A DNA stretch of 17,500 nucleotides from positions 7,501 through 25,000 of the forward strand of contig JAHBMJ010000757.1 of the NCBI GenBank assembly GCA_018398765.1, read 5' to 3'. Below, in pieces: positions 11,907 to 17,236 of the stretch (position 1 is its first letter; every line of letters starts with the position of its first letter). The position numbers were made by a program, and so were the translations under genes. This DNA comes from Chromera velia (taxonomy: Eukaryota > Sar > Chromeraceae). The notes below the pieces were generated by a model. It worked only from the letters and a program-made list of their open reading frames with translations. It was not told where the DNA came from and did not search any database.

Positions 11907-14900
11907 CAGGTACGCCGATAAATAGCATGGGAAAGGGGTAGATCAATCGTGGACCAGCCTCATTGATTATTGCGCTTTTCGTTTTATGGTGAGAACCAGT
12001 CCTTCTCTTCGTCTCGTCCAAACCAAAATTCCTCCCCCTATTACTGTCCCCTTTACGTTTTTTCCATTTGATCATCCGCCTACCAGAGATTTACACATAC
12101 ACATAGATGCCCAAGAAAGGGATTGACTCCATTTGTGAGGGCTCGAAGGAGTGTTCGACCGTTCCCTCCATCCACGTACGCCTGTTTCTCCCCCCCTCTG
12201 TGCAACTCTCTGTTGTCCTTTCTGTCTATCGAATTTTCCTCCCAACAAATCAATTGCCTGATGACTGACCTTTTGCCGGAGATCTATCAGTTCTCTCTCC
12301 TTCTGTGCATTCTCCGCCATCGCGGCATCGAGCTCCGACAGGATGGCTCGGCACTCCTCCCTGATCTCCATCACCTGCTTGCTTGCTTGGTTCGTAGGTT
12401 GGGTGGGTGAGTGGGTGTATGATCGATTAAGCGCTCCATCGACACATTTTTTATGCAAGAGGAACAGGAGTGAGCCAACCAAGGTCGGGCACAAGCGCCT
12501 AAATCTTTGAAATACATTTGCAGTTCAGGTGGAAAGACTCGCAAAAAGAGAAAGTCGTGTACAGGAAACAAAAAGACAAGATGAAAACCAATTTCATGAA
12601 TTTGTAGCGCACTGAAAACCTCCAAATTTTGCTGTGGAAACAGATAAATGGGACCGAAGAAACAAAATGAAAAAGTAAGGCAGGAAGGAAGGTAGAAAGC
12701 CAGGCAAATAAACAGACACTGACACATGCACGCAGACACACACACACATAAAGGAGGGTCCGACAGACAGACAGACAGGGGGGCAGATAGACCAGTAGGC
12801 GGAAAGAAAAGGGGGGGGACCATGTGAACTAGGAGGGGTCCTGCCTTCCCCCCTTGCGAACAGACCTCCTGATACTCAGAGAGCAATTCTTTTCTTTTTT
12901 TTTTCTTTTACTTATAAAAAAAAAAAAAAGAACAGACCTCCTGATACTCAGAGAGCAATTCATCCCTTTCGGCTCGCACCCGACGCATTTCCTGCAGGCA
13001 CAAGGCGTGAAAGTTCGCTCACTTGCTTGTGTGTATGCAGTTGTGGTGTCAGTCAGGACGTTCGGAAGAAGTTTTTCGTTTGCCTTCAAGAGGGACGGCT
13101 GATCACGCCAGGGCGTGTGTGTTTCCAGGTGAAAGGGAGAACGCAACTGTCTTTGTTATTTTCGACCCCGAAAGAAAAACCCGTTGACTTTGACTCTGTC
13201 CAATGGTCAGACTGAGACTTGCATCCATTTCCCTTTCCGTGAGTATTCAGCAAATCAAATGAAGATCGAACAACCGAATTAATTGCTGGAAGGAAGGAAG
13301 GAAGGAAGGAAGCAAGGAAGGAAGGAAGGAAGCAAGAAGGAAGGAAAGAAGGAACGAAGGCACACCCACCCTCCTCGCTTTGTGCAGATCCTCTGTCAGT
13401 GCTGCCACTTCCACTTGGTGCTTTTCTGTTCTCTCCCCCTCCTCTCCCAGGTGCAGGCTGTGCGACTGCCCAGTCCCGAAGTGGGTGTTGATCATGCCCT
13501 CGCCCTCCAGGGTCCTCGCAGCTCTGCATCCATGCATGAATGCATGCATGCATTCACTTCCATACAGAATTCTTTTTCATGAAAGTGCATGCATGCAACG
13601 GGGAAGGCAACTAAGCAATCCAACTGGGAGGGAGGGACATCGAAATAGAAATCAGCTGGGTGTGTGTGTGAAGTGCAGCTACTGGACCGTGACAGAGAGA
13701 GCCTCAGACAAGCAGTCAACCGGGAAGCAATCAGTGAAGCCTCGAAACAGAAAATCAGGGATGGCTGCCACTAAATTCTCCCGTGAACTCCGAGAGATTT
13801 GAAACTGAACTCCTCCACGACCACGTTCACAGTAGGCAAACCAAGGCACAGGCACAGATAGAGACACAGATAGGGACACAAAGATAAACGGTCACACAGC
13901 CGCAGGCAGGCAGGCAGGCAGGTAGGCAGGCCAATGAATGCATGAAACGACTGACTGACTGACTGTTGCCGTAGTGCCAATTTCCTCTCCCACTCATCGT
14001 CGGACTCCCCCCCGCTGTCTAGATCCAGTTGGGACCTTGAAGAGGCCGCCGACATCCGACTTCCTGACGCTAACGAACGGATCGTCTGAGCCTTCCTCAG
14101 CCCCTCTCGCATGGACTGCCACCCTACCGAGCCGCTTTGGGAAACCACTGAGCCCGGCGAGCGGTCAACCATCCTTGGGGGCTCTTTCGGTGACACTGCG
14201 GGAGAGGGATCCCCCGGGATCTGTAAGGTCACCCCTTTCTCTCTGTTGTGGGGGGAGGTTGCTGCACGTGCAGGGGGTGTGCGGTCGTCGAGGTCTCCTG
14301 AGTCCTGTCCGGAGGCTCCGACCTGACTTCCCCTATTGGAGGGGGACATGGCAAAGGCGGAGACGGCAAGGTTCTTCGGAAGCGTCGACGCCATTCGAGA
14401 AGCAGAGCGCAGACTTTTCCTCGTAGACTCCCCCCCCTGAAAGGAGGGAGCGGGGGCCAATTCACCTGTCACGTGTGAGGCGAATCGCGTCCTAGCAAGC
14501 AGATCGTTGACCCTGGTCATTCTCCTTTGCATGCTTACAAAGACGCTATCGCCCAGTGCTGCCTCACTTTGCTTCTTTGTCACCGCGCTCCTCAGGGCCG
14601 AGGGCGTGTCGAAAGTTGACCCCTTTTTTTCCTGGTCTGTCGAGACGGCCATTGTGTGTGCCTTCGCTCTATCTCTCTGGGGAGTGGCGGCGTTCGATCG
14701 GGTCCCCCCCGTTTGCATCGAATCGTCACTGTCTTGCTCTGTAAAGTCCTGAGAGGTTGCGGGGCGGAGAAAGGGGGGCGGCTGTCGAGGAGGGCTGAGA
14801 CCCGAAAGGTGGGGGAGCTGTGGGGCCCTGCTGCCTGCAGTGAATTAAAGAAAAAACAGGTTGACTCTTCCCCTTACTTTTGCAAAGGCTGCATGCATGC

Positions 14901-15474
14901 ATTCTCGTGAATGAAGCCAGTGATGTGATGAATGCATTCTTTCTGGATCGGACAACTGAGAGAGTAAGAGAAAAAGACGCTGCCGGGAAGGGAAACAGTC
15001 AAAGGAGACATAAAAAAAAAGTGGCCGGGCGGACGCCCCGGGAGAAATTGAGCCACACGAGCCAGCAGATATGCAGAGAAAGCTAGGGTTTCTTTCCACC
15101 CTCTCTCCGCGTCAATCGAGCGAGGGGAAGCAAGTGAGAGAGAATGTAGCCACAAGAAGTCACACTCTTAAAACGACAGGAAGAGAGATAGTCCAGCAGG
15201 AAGATGGCAGGTAGGGAGGCAGGCACATAGACAGGCTGGCAGATAGACTGAGAGCATGTAGACGCGCAGGCAGGTAGGTACGTGGATAGACTGGCAGAGA
15301 AGCAAGCAAGCAGGCAAGCAAGCAGGCAGCAAAGCAGAGAGGCAGGCCGGCGGTTAGCCAACCAGAGAAAAAAATGCGTATATATGAACAGGCACGCGGT
15401 GTTCCCATACCAGAGCAAGTCAGTTAAGTCGACTGACCCCTCTTCCCGGCTCTGCTCTCATCATCTGAAGCCAT
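1..15474 (-). CDS. Giant multi-exon coiled-coil protein, 3' end outside window
   Basis: Spliced gene read right to left. Fifteen exons are resolved (15474-15438, 14834-13964, 13523-13370, 12991-12938, 12374-12270, 11805-11718, 11453-11352, 11151-10993, 10694-10633, 10284-10121, 9915-5415, 5094-4069, 3575-1440, 992-828, 404-336), and an acceptor at the left edge leads to a sixteenth. All junctions keep frame (phases 1,2,0,0,0,1,1,1,0,2,0,0,0,0,0), which random choices would not give. The sum is about 3,231 codons. Residues 1 to about 310 are Ser/Arg/Pro-rich and low in hydrophobics. From about 330 on the protein is Glu/Lys/Arg/Leu/Ala-rich with heptad spacing, i.e. coiled coil. No catalytic motif, signal peptide or membrane segment is visible. 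Inference: a filamentous scaffold or cytoskeletal protein. Similarity to myosin tails or golgins would be expected from coil composition alone and does not show orthology. Confidence 0.85.
3..335 (-). other. Intron 15 and left-edge acceptor of exon 16
   Basis: The minus strand reads TTTTGTGCAG|GT at the left edge, the same GTGCAG|GT form as the exon 13 acceptor, so exon 16 should begin at position 2 and run out of the window. The intron carries the imperfect 30-base direct repeat listed next. Nothing else seen. Confidence 0.55.
50..137. repeat. Imperfect 30-base direct repeat (two copies)
   Basis: Copies at 50-79 and 108-137, offset 58. Both begin TACGGTCGA and end TGCCCGTCTTCC. They differ at four positions, all transitions. 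Confidence 0.85.
336..404 (-). CDS. Coiled-coil gene, exon 15
   Basis: 69 bases, 23 codons, encoding LHVLPCRSRLYDAETAKEDA-LLE, coil-like in its second half. Donor GTGCGT, phase 0, which fits the acceptor at the left edge. With the CTGCAG acceptor at 385 the exon would be 49 bases, phase 2, and would fit only the longer form of exon 14. With the CCCCAG acceptor at 405 it is phase 0 and fits the shorter form. Both readings give the same frame and the same SRLYDAETAKEDALLE. Confidence 0.6.
405..827 (-). other. Intron 14 of coiled-coil gene (423 bases)
   Basis: Phase-0 version: donor GTACGT, acceptor CCCCAG. Alternative limits are 714-385. A pyrimidine-rich stretch on the gene's strand (about 410-520) precedes the acceptor. 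No coding sequence recognised between 420 and 700. Confidence 0.5.
828..992 (-). CDS. Coiled-coil gene, exon 14
   Basis: 165 bases, 55 codons, phase 0 at both ends, residues about 3154-3208. Encodes VSQLESECRGLRLDAAQLRE, then ANRTGALSRDFLSRALETSE and KSRQEVKDELAFIVS, good coil. Acceptor TTGCAG. Two donors are plausible: GTACGT at 827 (phase 0, used here) and a perfect GTAAGT at 714 (phase 2). The second would lengthen the exon by 113 bases and overlaps an in-frame TAA (CAG TAA GTA). If neither is used the protein ends at 711-713. Confidence 0.75.
993..1439 (-). other. Intron 13 of coiled-coil gene (447 bases)
   Basis: Starts with the (GTCA)8 run, ends at TTGCAG (993-998). A purine-rich stretch with a G run lies near 1250-1270. 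No other feature seen. Confidence 0.85.
1408..1439. repeat. (GTCA)8 microsatellite that forms a splice donor
   Basis: Eight exact TGAC units on the plus strand. On the gene's strand the first GTCAGT of the run is the 5' splice site of intron 13, directly after codon ATG (Met) of exon 13. Confidence 0.95.
1440..3575 (-). CDS. Coiled-coil gene, exon 13
   Basis: 2,136 bases, 712 codons, phase 0 at both ends, residues about 2442-3153. Begins VKAVKNKLDQERAARDSAER. Three kinds of sequence alternate: charged coil (RRQAAEERERMILERSNDAE), Leu/Ala/Cys-rich helical segments (NFLLNTLLPLTKRTVQQSQV; WALRSALLPLTGSLREALAA), and low-complexity linkers (a Ser run near the start; a Pro/Ser/Thr hinge ASFPPPLPLPVTTPDSAPRP at about 2310-2250). 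Ends RATERGEKMRQM. The donor GTCAGT is the first unit of a (GTCA)8 run, and reading past it gives the repeat peptide SQSVSQSVSQ, a clear sign of leaving the exon. Acceptor GTGCAG. Confidence 0.92.
3576..4068 (-). other. Intron 12 of coiled-coil gene (493 bases)
   Basis: Donor GTCTGT, acceptor GTGCAG. Contains the GA-rich tract listed separately and a CACT/CACA-rich patch near 4019-4060. The remainder, about 3580-3900, shows no coding or structural feature I can name. Confidence 0.85.
3904..4001. repeat. GA-rich microsatellite with GGAGAGAAA units
   Basis: Almost pure purine on the plus strand. Includes about three tandem GGAGAGAAA nonamers (about 3938-3966) flanked by plain GA repeats. Inside intron 12, it is a polypyrimidine stretch on the transcribed RNA. 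Confidence 0.95.
4069..5094 (-). CDS. Coiled-coil gene, exon 12
   Basis: 1,026 bases, 342 codons, phase 0 at both ends, residues about 2100-2441. Begins AEVIRELETTKGDLEALRAL as strong coil. From about codon 140 on it becomes Ala/Leu/Ser-rich with Cys and Gly (for example NLCRGAALLEDHLTHAAGLE, LLRAVAVMRSQSAELSALQE and AVNLGPLLDSFERIELLSCQ), more like packed helical bundles than a two-stranded coil. Ends LKRELAAAREE at donor GTCTGT. A GTGAGG donor six bases earlier is phase 1 and would not fit the phase-0 acceptor of exon 13. Confidence 0.9.
5095..5414 (-). other. Intron 11 of coiled-coil gene (320 bases)
   Basis: Donor GTCAGT, acceptor GTGCAG preceded by a long T/C-rich tract (TTTTTTCTTTCTTTCTTCCT). 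No other feature seen. Confidence 0.85.
5415..9915 (-). CDS. Coiled-coil gene, exon 11 (1,500-codon rod)
   Basis: 4,501 bases with no stop, residues about 599-2099. Starts LEELVEGAADRESSLAATLR after a CTGCAG acceptor (phase 2) and ends ...LQTTARREK at a phase-0 GTCAGT donor; a TGA lies six bases into the intron. Almost all residues are Glu, Lys, Arg, Leu, Ala, Ser, Gln, Thr and Asp, with few Pro or aromatics, and hydrophobics sit at heptad positions throughout. This is a single very long coiled coil, several-fold longer than any other exon. I see no DNA-level tandem repeat in it, so the coil did not arise by recent local amplification. The opposite strand carries many long open frames rich in Ser, Phe and Leu. 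These are mirror images of the GAG/GAA/AAG codons, not genes. Confidence 0.93.
10121..10284 (-). CDS. Coiled-coil gene, exon 10
   Basis: 164 bases, phase 0 in and phase 2 out. Encodes ETARGDLRKKDSLIEEMTCS then a Gly/Ser/Asp linker (QGMDTARGGFSDIGEDLG) and SLALVAEKQDLMNRVE. The Gly-rich middle probably interrupts the coil. Acceptor GTGCAG (phase 0), donor GTCAGT (phase 2). The split codon with exon 11 gives Glu, so the text reads MNRVE-E-LEELVEGAADRESS. Confidence 0.82.
10285..10632 (-). other. Intron 9 of coiled-coil gene (348 bases)
   Basis: Donor GTGGGC, acceptor GTGCAG at 10285-10290. Nothing else recognisable, apart from a run of seven G at about 10533-10539. Confidence 0.7.
10633..10694 (-). 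CDS. Coiled-coil gene, exon 9 (short)
   Basis: 62 bases, phase 1 in and phase 0 out. Encodes (E)ELSKKCRELEETAAEARKLW, a textbook coil segment that appears only in this frame. Acceptor CTGCAG directly follows a GCCT repeat on the gene's strand (GGCA repeats on the plus strand, about 10700-10712). Donor GTGGGC. The phase match on both sides and the coil sequence make it convincing despite its length. Confidence 0.78.
10993..11151 (-). CDS. Coiled-coil gene, exon 8
   Basis: 159 bases, phase 1 to phase 1. Encodes AEIDHFYSEKAFENNAFRMM, then MSKQLEENNKKVKKSTKFLA and AERFKNHSLQAKN, a Lys/Asn/Glu-rich helix. Acceptor TCGCAG, donor GTACGT. Introns on both sides are short (200 and 298 bases). Confidence 0.8.
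11352..11453 (-). CDS. Coiled-coil gene, exon 7
   Basis: 102 bases, phase 1 to phase 1. Encodes LEDVVVKFTGDAKLGRGLIS then AVASSNAGPENIL plus one base. It is less charged and Gly/Ala/Ser-richer than its neighbours, so probably a break or hinge in the rod. Acceptor TTGCAG. Donor GTCAGT (phase 1) is preferred over GTGAGT eight bases downstream, because only the first matches the phase-1 acceptor of exon 8. Confidence 0.75.
11718..11805 (-). CDS. Coiled-coil gene, exon 6
   Basis: 88 bases, phase 0 in and phase 1 out. Encodes EAESEEKIKRMRDNLKQNKF then KKISEKLEK plus one base, a highly charged coil. Two donors are possible: GTCAGC at 11717 (phase 1) and GTCAGA at 11709 (phase 0). I chose the first because exon 7's acceptor is phase 1. 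The joined codon gives Val (EKLEK-V-LEDVVVKF). Confidence 0.78.
11806..12269 (-). other. Intron 5 of coiled-coil gene (464 bases)
   Basis: Donor GTCAGT, acceptor GTGCAG. Its 3' end consists of the compound (CT)n(GT)n microsatellite described separately. The 5' two thirds shows nothing I can assign. Confidence 0.75.
11811..11906. repeat. Compound (CA)n(GA)n microsatellite abutting a splice acceptor
   Basis: The plus strand reads CA repeats (about 11811-11836), then GA repeats with a few interruptions to about 11906. On the gene's strand this is (CT)n then (GT)n running straight into GTGCAG|exon 6. The CT part is therefore in the position of the polypyrimidine tract. Confidence 0.95.
12270..12374 (-). 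CDS. Coiled-coil gene, exon 5
   Basis: 105 bases, 35 codons, phase 0 at both ends, residues about 373-407. Encodes VMEIREECRAILSELDAAMA followed by ENAQKERELIDLRQK, heptad-like with Leu/Ile/Met at core spacing. Acceptor AGCAG, donor AAG|GTCAGT, a good match to the donors of exons 2, 10, 11 and 13. Confidence 0.85.
12375..12937 (-). other. Intron 4 of coiled-coil gene (563 bases)
   Basis: Donor GTCTGT, acceptor AAGCAG. Holds the duplicated exon end with its A/T spacer, a CA/CACA-rich patch around 12725-12750, GACA repeats near 12760-12778 and a G run near 12811-12819. Long minus-strand frames here are Leu/Cys/Ser/Phe-rich repeat translations. Confidence 0.75.
12858..12889. repeat. Direct repeat, copy in intron 4 of exon-4 end plus donor
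   Basis: 32 bases identical to 12930-12961, offset by 72 bases. On the minus strand the copy covers the last 24 bases of exon 4 (encoding ELLSEYQE) and its GTCTGT donor region. The two copies are separated by about 40 bases made almost only of poly-T and poly-A. The result is a second, identical donor site 72 bases downstream of the first. Confidence 0.95.
12930..12961. repeat. Direct repeat, original copy spanning exon 4 / donor
   Basis: Exact 32-base partner of 12858-12889. It straddles the exon 4 to intron 4 boundary at 12938/12937. This copy is the functional one, because only it is continuous with the acceptor-proximal part of exon 4. Confidence 0.95.
12938..12991 (-). CDS. Coiled-coil gene, exon 4 (18-codon microexon)
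   Basis: Exactly 54 bases, phase 0 to phase 0, encoding EMRRVRAERDELLSEYQE, a clean heptad segment. Acceptor CTGCAG, donor GTCTGT. The last 24 bases of this exon plus the donor are repeated exactly in the intron that follows (see the repeat at 12858-12889). It is missed by simple ORF calling because it is so short. Confidence 0.8.
12992..13369 (-). other. Intron 3 of coiled-coil gene (378 bases)
   Basis: Donor GTGGGT, acceptor CTGCAG at 12997-12992. Contains the GGAA/AAGG microsatellite at about 13289-13355. The rest (about 13000-13285) shows no other coding or RNA feature that I can recognise. Confidence 0.75.
13289..13355. repeat. (GGAA)n microsatellite
   Basis: GGAA/AAGG units with occasional GCAA interruptions, in intron 3. 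Confidence 0.95.
13370..13523 (-). CDS. Coiled-coil gene, exon 3
   Basis: 154 bases, phase 2 in and phase 0 out, residues about 303-354. Encodes AARTLEGEGMINTHFGTGQ, then a polar stretch that turns into coil near VEVAALTEDLHKARR. This is the transition from the disordered head to the rod. Acceptor ATGCAG, donor GTGGGT. Past the donor the frame enters a GGAA repeat and becomes Leu/Ser/Phe-only, which confirms the end. Confidence 0.78.
13524..13963 (-). other. Intron 2 of coiled-coil gene (440 bases)
   Basis: The donor GTCAGT lies inside a (GTCA)3 run at 13952-13963. The acceptor ATGCAG ends at 13524. The intron contains a (GGCA)n run at about 13903-13930 and clustered TGCATGC motifs at 13526-13555 and 13586-13598, the first of them running into the acceptor. 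Confidence 0.75.
13903..13963. repeat. (GGCA)n then (TGAC)3 at the donor of intron 2
   Basis: GGCA units to about 13930, a short unique gap, then GACTGACTGACTGAC ending at 13963. On the gene's strand the first GTCAGT of this run is the donor of exon 2. Confidence 0.95.
13964..14834 (-). CDS. Coiled-coil gene, exon 2 (disordered Ser/Arg/Pro-rich head)
   Basis: Encodes residues 13 to about 302. The frame stays open from the CTGCAG acceptor (phase 1) to a phase-2 donor GTCAGT, ending ...WERKLALRQ. Composition is rich in Ser, Arg, Pro, Gly and Thr with few large hydrophobics. Examples are the SRAPQLPHLSGLSPPRQPPP stretch near the start, many RS/SR and SP pairs, and an acidic patch GGESDDEWE near the end. 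This is typical of an unstructured, possibly phosphorylated N-terminal head in front of a long coil. An internal ATG lies at 14718-14716. Read beyond the donor, the frame runs into the GTCA and GGCA repeats, which give Leu/Cys-rich nonsense, so the exon boundary is well placed. Confidence 0.8.
14835..15437 (-). other. Intron 1 of coiled-coil gene (603 bases)
   Basis: Donor GTCAGT at the right end. The acceptor is CTGCAG at 14840-14835, preceded by a T-rich tract. The intron holds a GCAG/GCAA/GTAG-type tetranucleotide-rich stretch (about 15186-15350) and a TGCATGCATGCATT motif at 14890-14903. Open frames inside it on the minus strand are Leu/Cys/Ser-rich repeat translations without coding character. 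Confidence 0.65.
15186..15350. repeat. Degenerate GCAG/GCAA/GTAG tetranucleotide region
   Basis: Interspersed GGCA, GGTA, GATA, GCAA and GCAG units, including a run of GCAA/GCAG near 15302-15330, inside intron 1. Looks like an old, diverged microsatellite. Confidence 0.85.
15438..15474 (-). CDS. Coiled-coil gene, exon 1 (start codon)
   Basis: Encodes MASDDESRAGKR plus one base of the next codon. The ATG has a favourable context (A at -3, G at +4), and an in-frame TGA lies 12 codons upstream at about 15510-15508, so no longer start is possible without an upstream exon. The donor is GTCAGT, phase 1, matching the phase-1 acceptor of exon 2. The joined sequence reads GKR-G-SRAPQLPHL. The exon is too short for ORF prediction alone. 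The phase match, start context and consensus donor support it. The alternative is that translation begins at the ATG at 14718 in exon 2. Confidence 0.65.
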
Positions 15475-15639
15475 CTTGACTTGATTGTCTTTTCCCCCGG
15501 CCTCCAGTCACTTAACCTTCTCCTGCCTTCTTTGACTTTTGGGGCTTTTCCTTTTGTTTTCTGTAATTCTTGGCCTGACGATTTCAGGGGCTGGATAGAC
15601 GAACCAACATATAGATCGATCACTGAAAGTCGGTTGTAA

Positions 15640-15870
15640 ATCAGTCTGTATATGTATATATATCATATACACAAGTTCATGGGCACGTGCTTTTGAGATA
15701 ATCTTCCTTCCCGTCTGCAAGCAAATCGGTTTTTTCTGACTTCTGTTTGATAAATCTTGTGTTTTCAAAGTATACAAGAATACAGACATGAACTATATAT
15801 ACACATACTCTATAGAACTATATAGTATGAATATAGTATATATATATGTATACAATGATCGAATATCGAT
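15640..15870. repeat. AT-rich tract with TA repeats
   Basis: TA runs at about 15649-15670, 15794-15802 and 15836-15853 in a locally AT-rich stretch, clearly unlike the GC-balanced flanks. Confidence 0.85.
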
Positions 15871-15940
15871 CATCGACAATATTTGCACAACTGTACGTAC
15901 GTGTGTATCGGTGTTGCATCATTGCAGGATTCAATGCCCA

Positions 15941-15987
15941 TGCATGCATGCATGCCAAAGCAAAGCGCGCGGTCGTGCATGCATGCA
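15941..15987. promoter_or_regulatory. Paired TGCATGC arrays (AP2-type motif)
   Basis: Overlapping TGCATGC units at 15941-15956 and 15976-15987. TGCATGC is a known recognition core for ApiAP2 factors in apicomplexans. The same palindrome also occurs inside introns here, so it is not promoter-exclusive and part may be plain microsatellite. Confidence 0.45.
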
Positions 15988-16192
15988 GCGGCTCGCGGGC
16001 GGCGCCGCAATTATAAGGGCGAGGGCCGCGGGGCCTTAATTTTGCATGGCTTCGACGTCAAAGATTCTATTTCATTCTAATTCGACCAAGAGCCGGCCGG
16101 ACTGCCAGACGTTGCAGATCCATCAGCGGCATGTTGCCTATCCTCTTCATCAGGCACAGACAGCTGTCTGACAGTCGATCCTTTCGAGCCAA

Positions 16193-17075
16193 ATGAATCA
16201 TCTCCCGCGAACCCTTCTTGGAGGGTCCCTGTTTGTAGGGGGCGCTGCTTGTGCACTGGTGACTTCTTGTCGATCTTCCCGTGAAACCTCCCTCCCAACG
16301 GACTTCGACGCACTGGGAAAGAGATTCAATTCCGCATGGTCTCTCACATTTGCTCCTCAAGCCTCAGGCCCACAAAGAGGACGCGGATACCCAGATAATG
16401 GATTTTTTTCGCAGACCTTGATATCCAAATTTTCAGAGGAGACAAAGGTCAGGCAATTCGCGTCTCTACCCGAAAAAGTCAAAAACATTCTGCGAATTCC
16501 TGTCGTTTCGGGGTCAGGTGAGGTAAGGAAGCTCAAAAAAGAACATGAGACGCCCCAGATGGATACTGAAGACAACAGCAGGGACAAGCAGCTGCTTCCC
16601 TGGCTCAAATATCCTTCGTCCATCCGATACCTTATCTTTGGGCAAGACTTTACTTTTCTGGATGATTTCTCAAAACGCCTCGCTGCCCATGTAGAGAAGT
16701 GGACGGCATGGAAGAAGTCAGGAGGACTCTTATGGAAGACCTTTAGAGTGGACTGTGCATCTGAATCGACGAAAGCCGCCCCCATCTCTTCCGCCCCTCG
16801 CACATCTGAGGATGCACCTGTGCGCCAAACGGGCCCTGGCAGCAGTGTGATTGCAGTTTTGCCATCGGAGGATGGCAAAGGAAAAGAGGAAGAAGGAGAG
16901 GTGGGGGAAGGGGGGGGGCGTATTGTGAAGGGAGAAGAACGTCAAGAGATTCTAGAGGAGACGGACATTGAGATTGAAGACCTGGACCTCACTCTTCCTG
17001 AGGGGGCGGTGCTCCTGTTCCACCGGCAGAGAGACGGGCCGTGGTGGAAAAGAATCATCTCTTTTCTTGCGGTCG
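16193..17075 (+). CDS. Secreted or anchored protein, first exon; possible NlpC/P60 or C92-like domain start
   Basis: The ATG at 16193 follows an in-frame TGA at 16169, so it is the first possible start. Residues about 8-25 (LLGGSLFVGGAACALVTSC) form a hydrophobic signal peptide or anchor. The body to about residue 220 has a basic/aromatic section (WLKYPSSIRYLIFGQDFTFL; HVEKWTAWKKSGGLLWKTF) that I do not recognise. An acidic Gly-rich linker (GKGKEEEGEVGEGGG) is followed by LTLPEGAVLLFHRQRDGPWW and KRIISFL. A 'lpeGdvLLF.R....' strand followed by a helix resembles the opening of NlpC/P60 or permuted papain-like (YiiX, C92) domains, but the catalytic His and Cys would lie beyond this exon. Donor choices are GTCGGT after 17071 and GTACAT after 17075. 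Unspliced, the frame ends at a TGA at 17111-17113 (306 codons). Confidence 0.65.
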
Positions 17076-17190
17076 GTACATGTGCAGATTTCTTCTCCCC
17101 GCACACCCTCTGAGTTGATGCGTGTCAGTGTGTGTTTATTTGTGCGTGTACAGGTATGTATGTGTCACAGTGTCTCTGTCTCTGTCTCTG

Positions 17191-17236
<46 letters not shown>

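Larger units (their letters stand above)
15475..16192. promoter_or_regulatory. Divergent intergenic region / putative bidirectional promoter
   Basis: Lies between the ATG of the minus-strand coiled-coil gene (15474) and the ATG of the plus-strand gene (16193). From left to right: a 5' UTR-like stretch (15475-15640), an AT-rich TA-repeat tract (about 15640-15870), two TGCATGC arrays (15941-15956 and 15976-15987), and a GC-rich block with an embedded AATTATAA (about 15963-16036). Head-to-head spacing, TATA-like tracts and AP2-type motifs together suggest control of both genes. Start sites cannot be placed from sequence alone. Confidence 0.5.

Noticed and set aside
11665-12075. Arg/Glu and Ser/Leu repeat peptides from the CA/GA tract
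   Set aside because: Pure microsatellite translation within intron 5. Only 11718-11805 on the minus strand has coding character.
13283-13360. GGAA array considered as a CRISPR-like or satellite array
   Set aside because: A simple tetranucleotide with no unique spacers.
15083-15418. Minus-strand Cys/Leu-rich frames that look like membrane segments
   Set aside because: Translations of the degenerate GCAG/GCAA tetranucleotide region in intron 1.
15420-15623. Minus-strand 67-codon Lys/Arg-rich frame as the first coding exon
   Set aside because: It starts with GTG, not ATG. An overlapping frame with ATG at 15474 has a better context, an upstream stop and the correct phase to join exon 2.
16357-16878. 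Minus-strand frame of 173 codons opposite the plus-strand gene
   Set aside because: The plus strand has an upstream stop, a good ATG, a signal-like segment and a plausible donor. The minus frame has no such context and overlaps it wholly.
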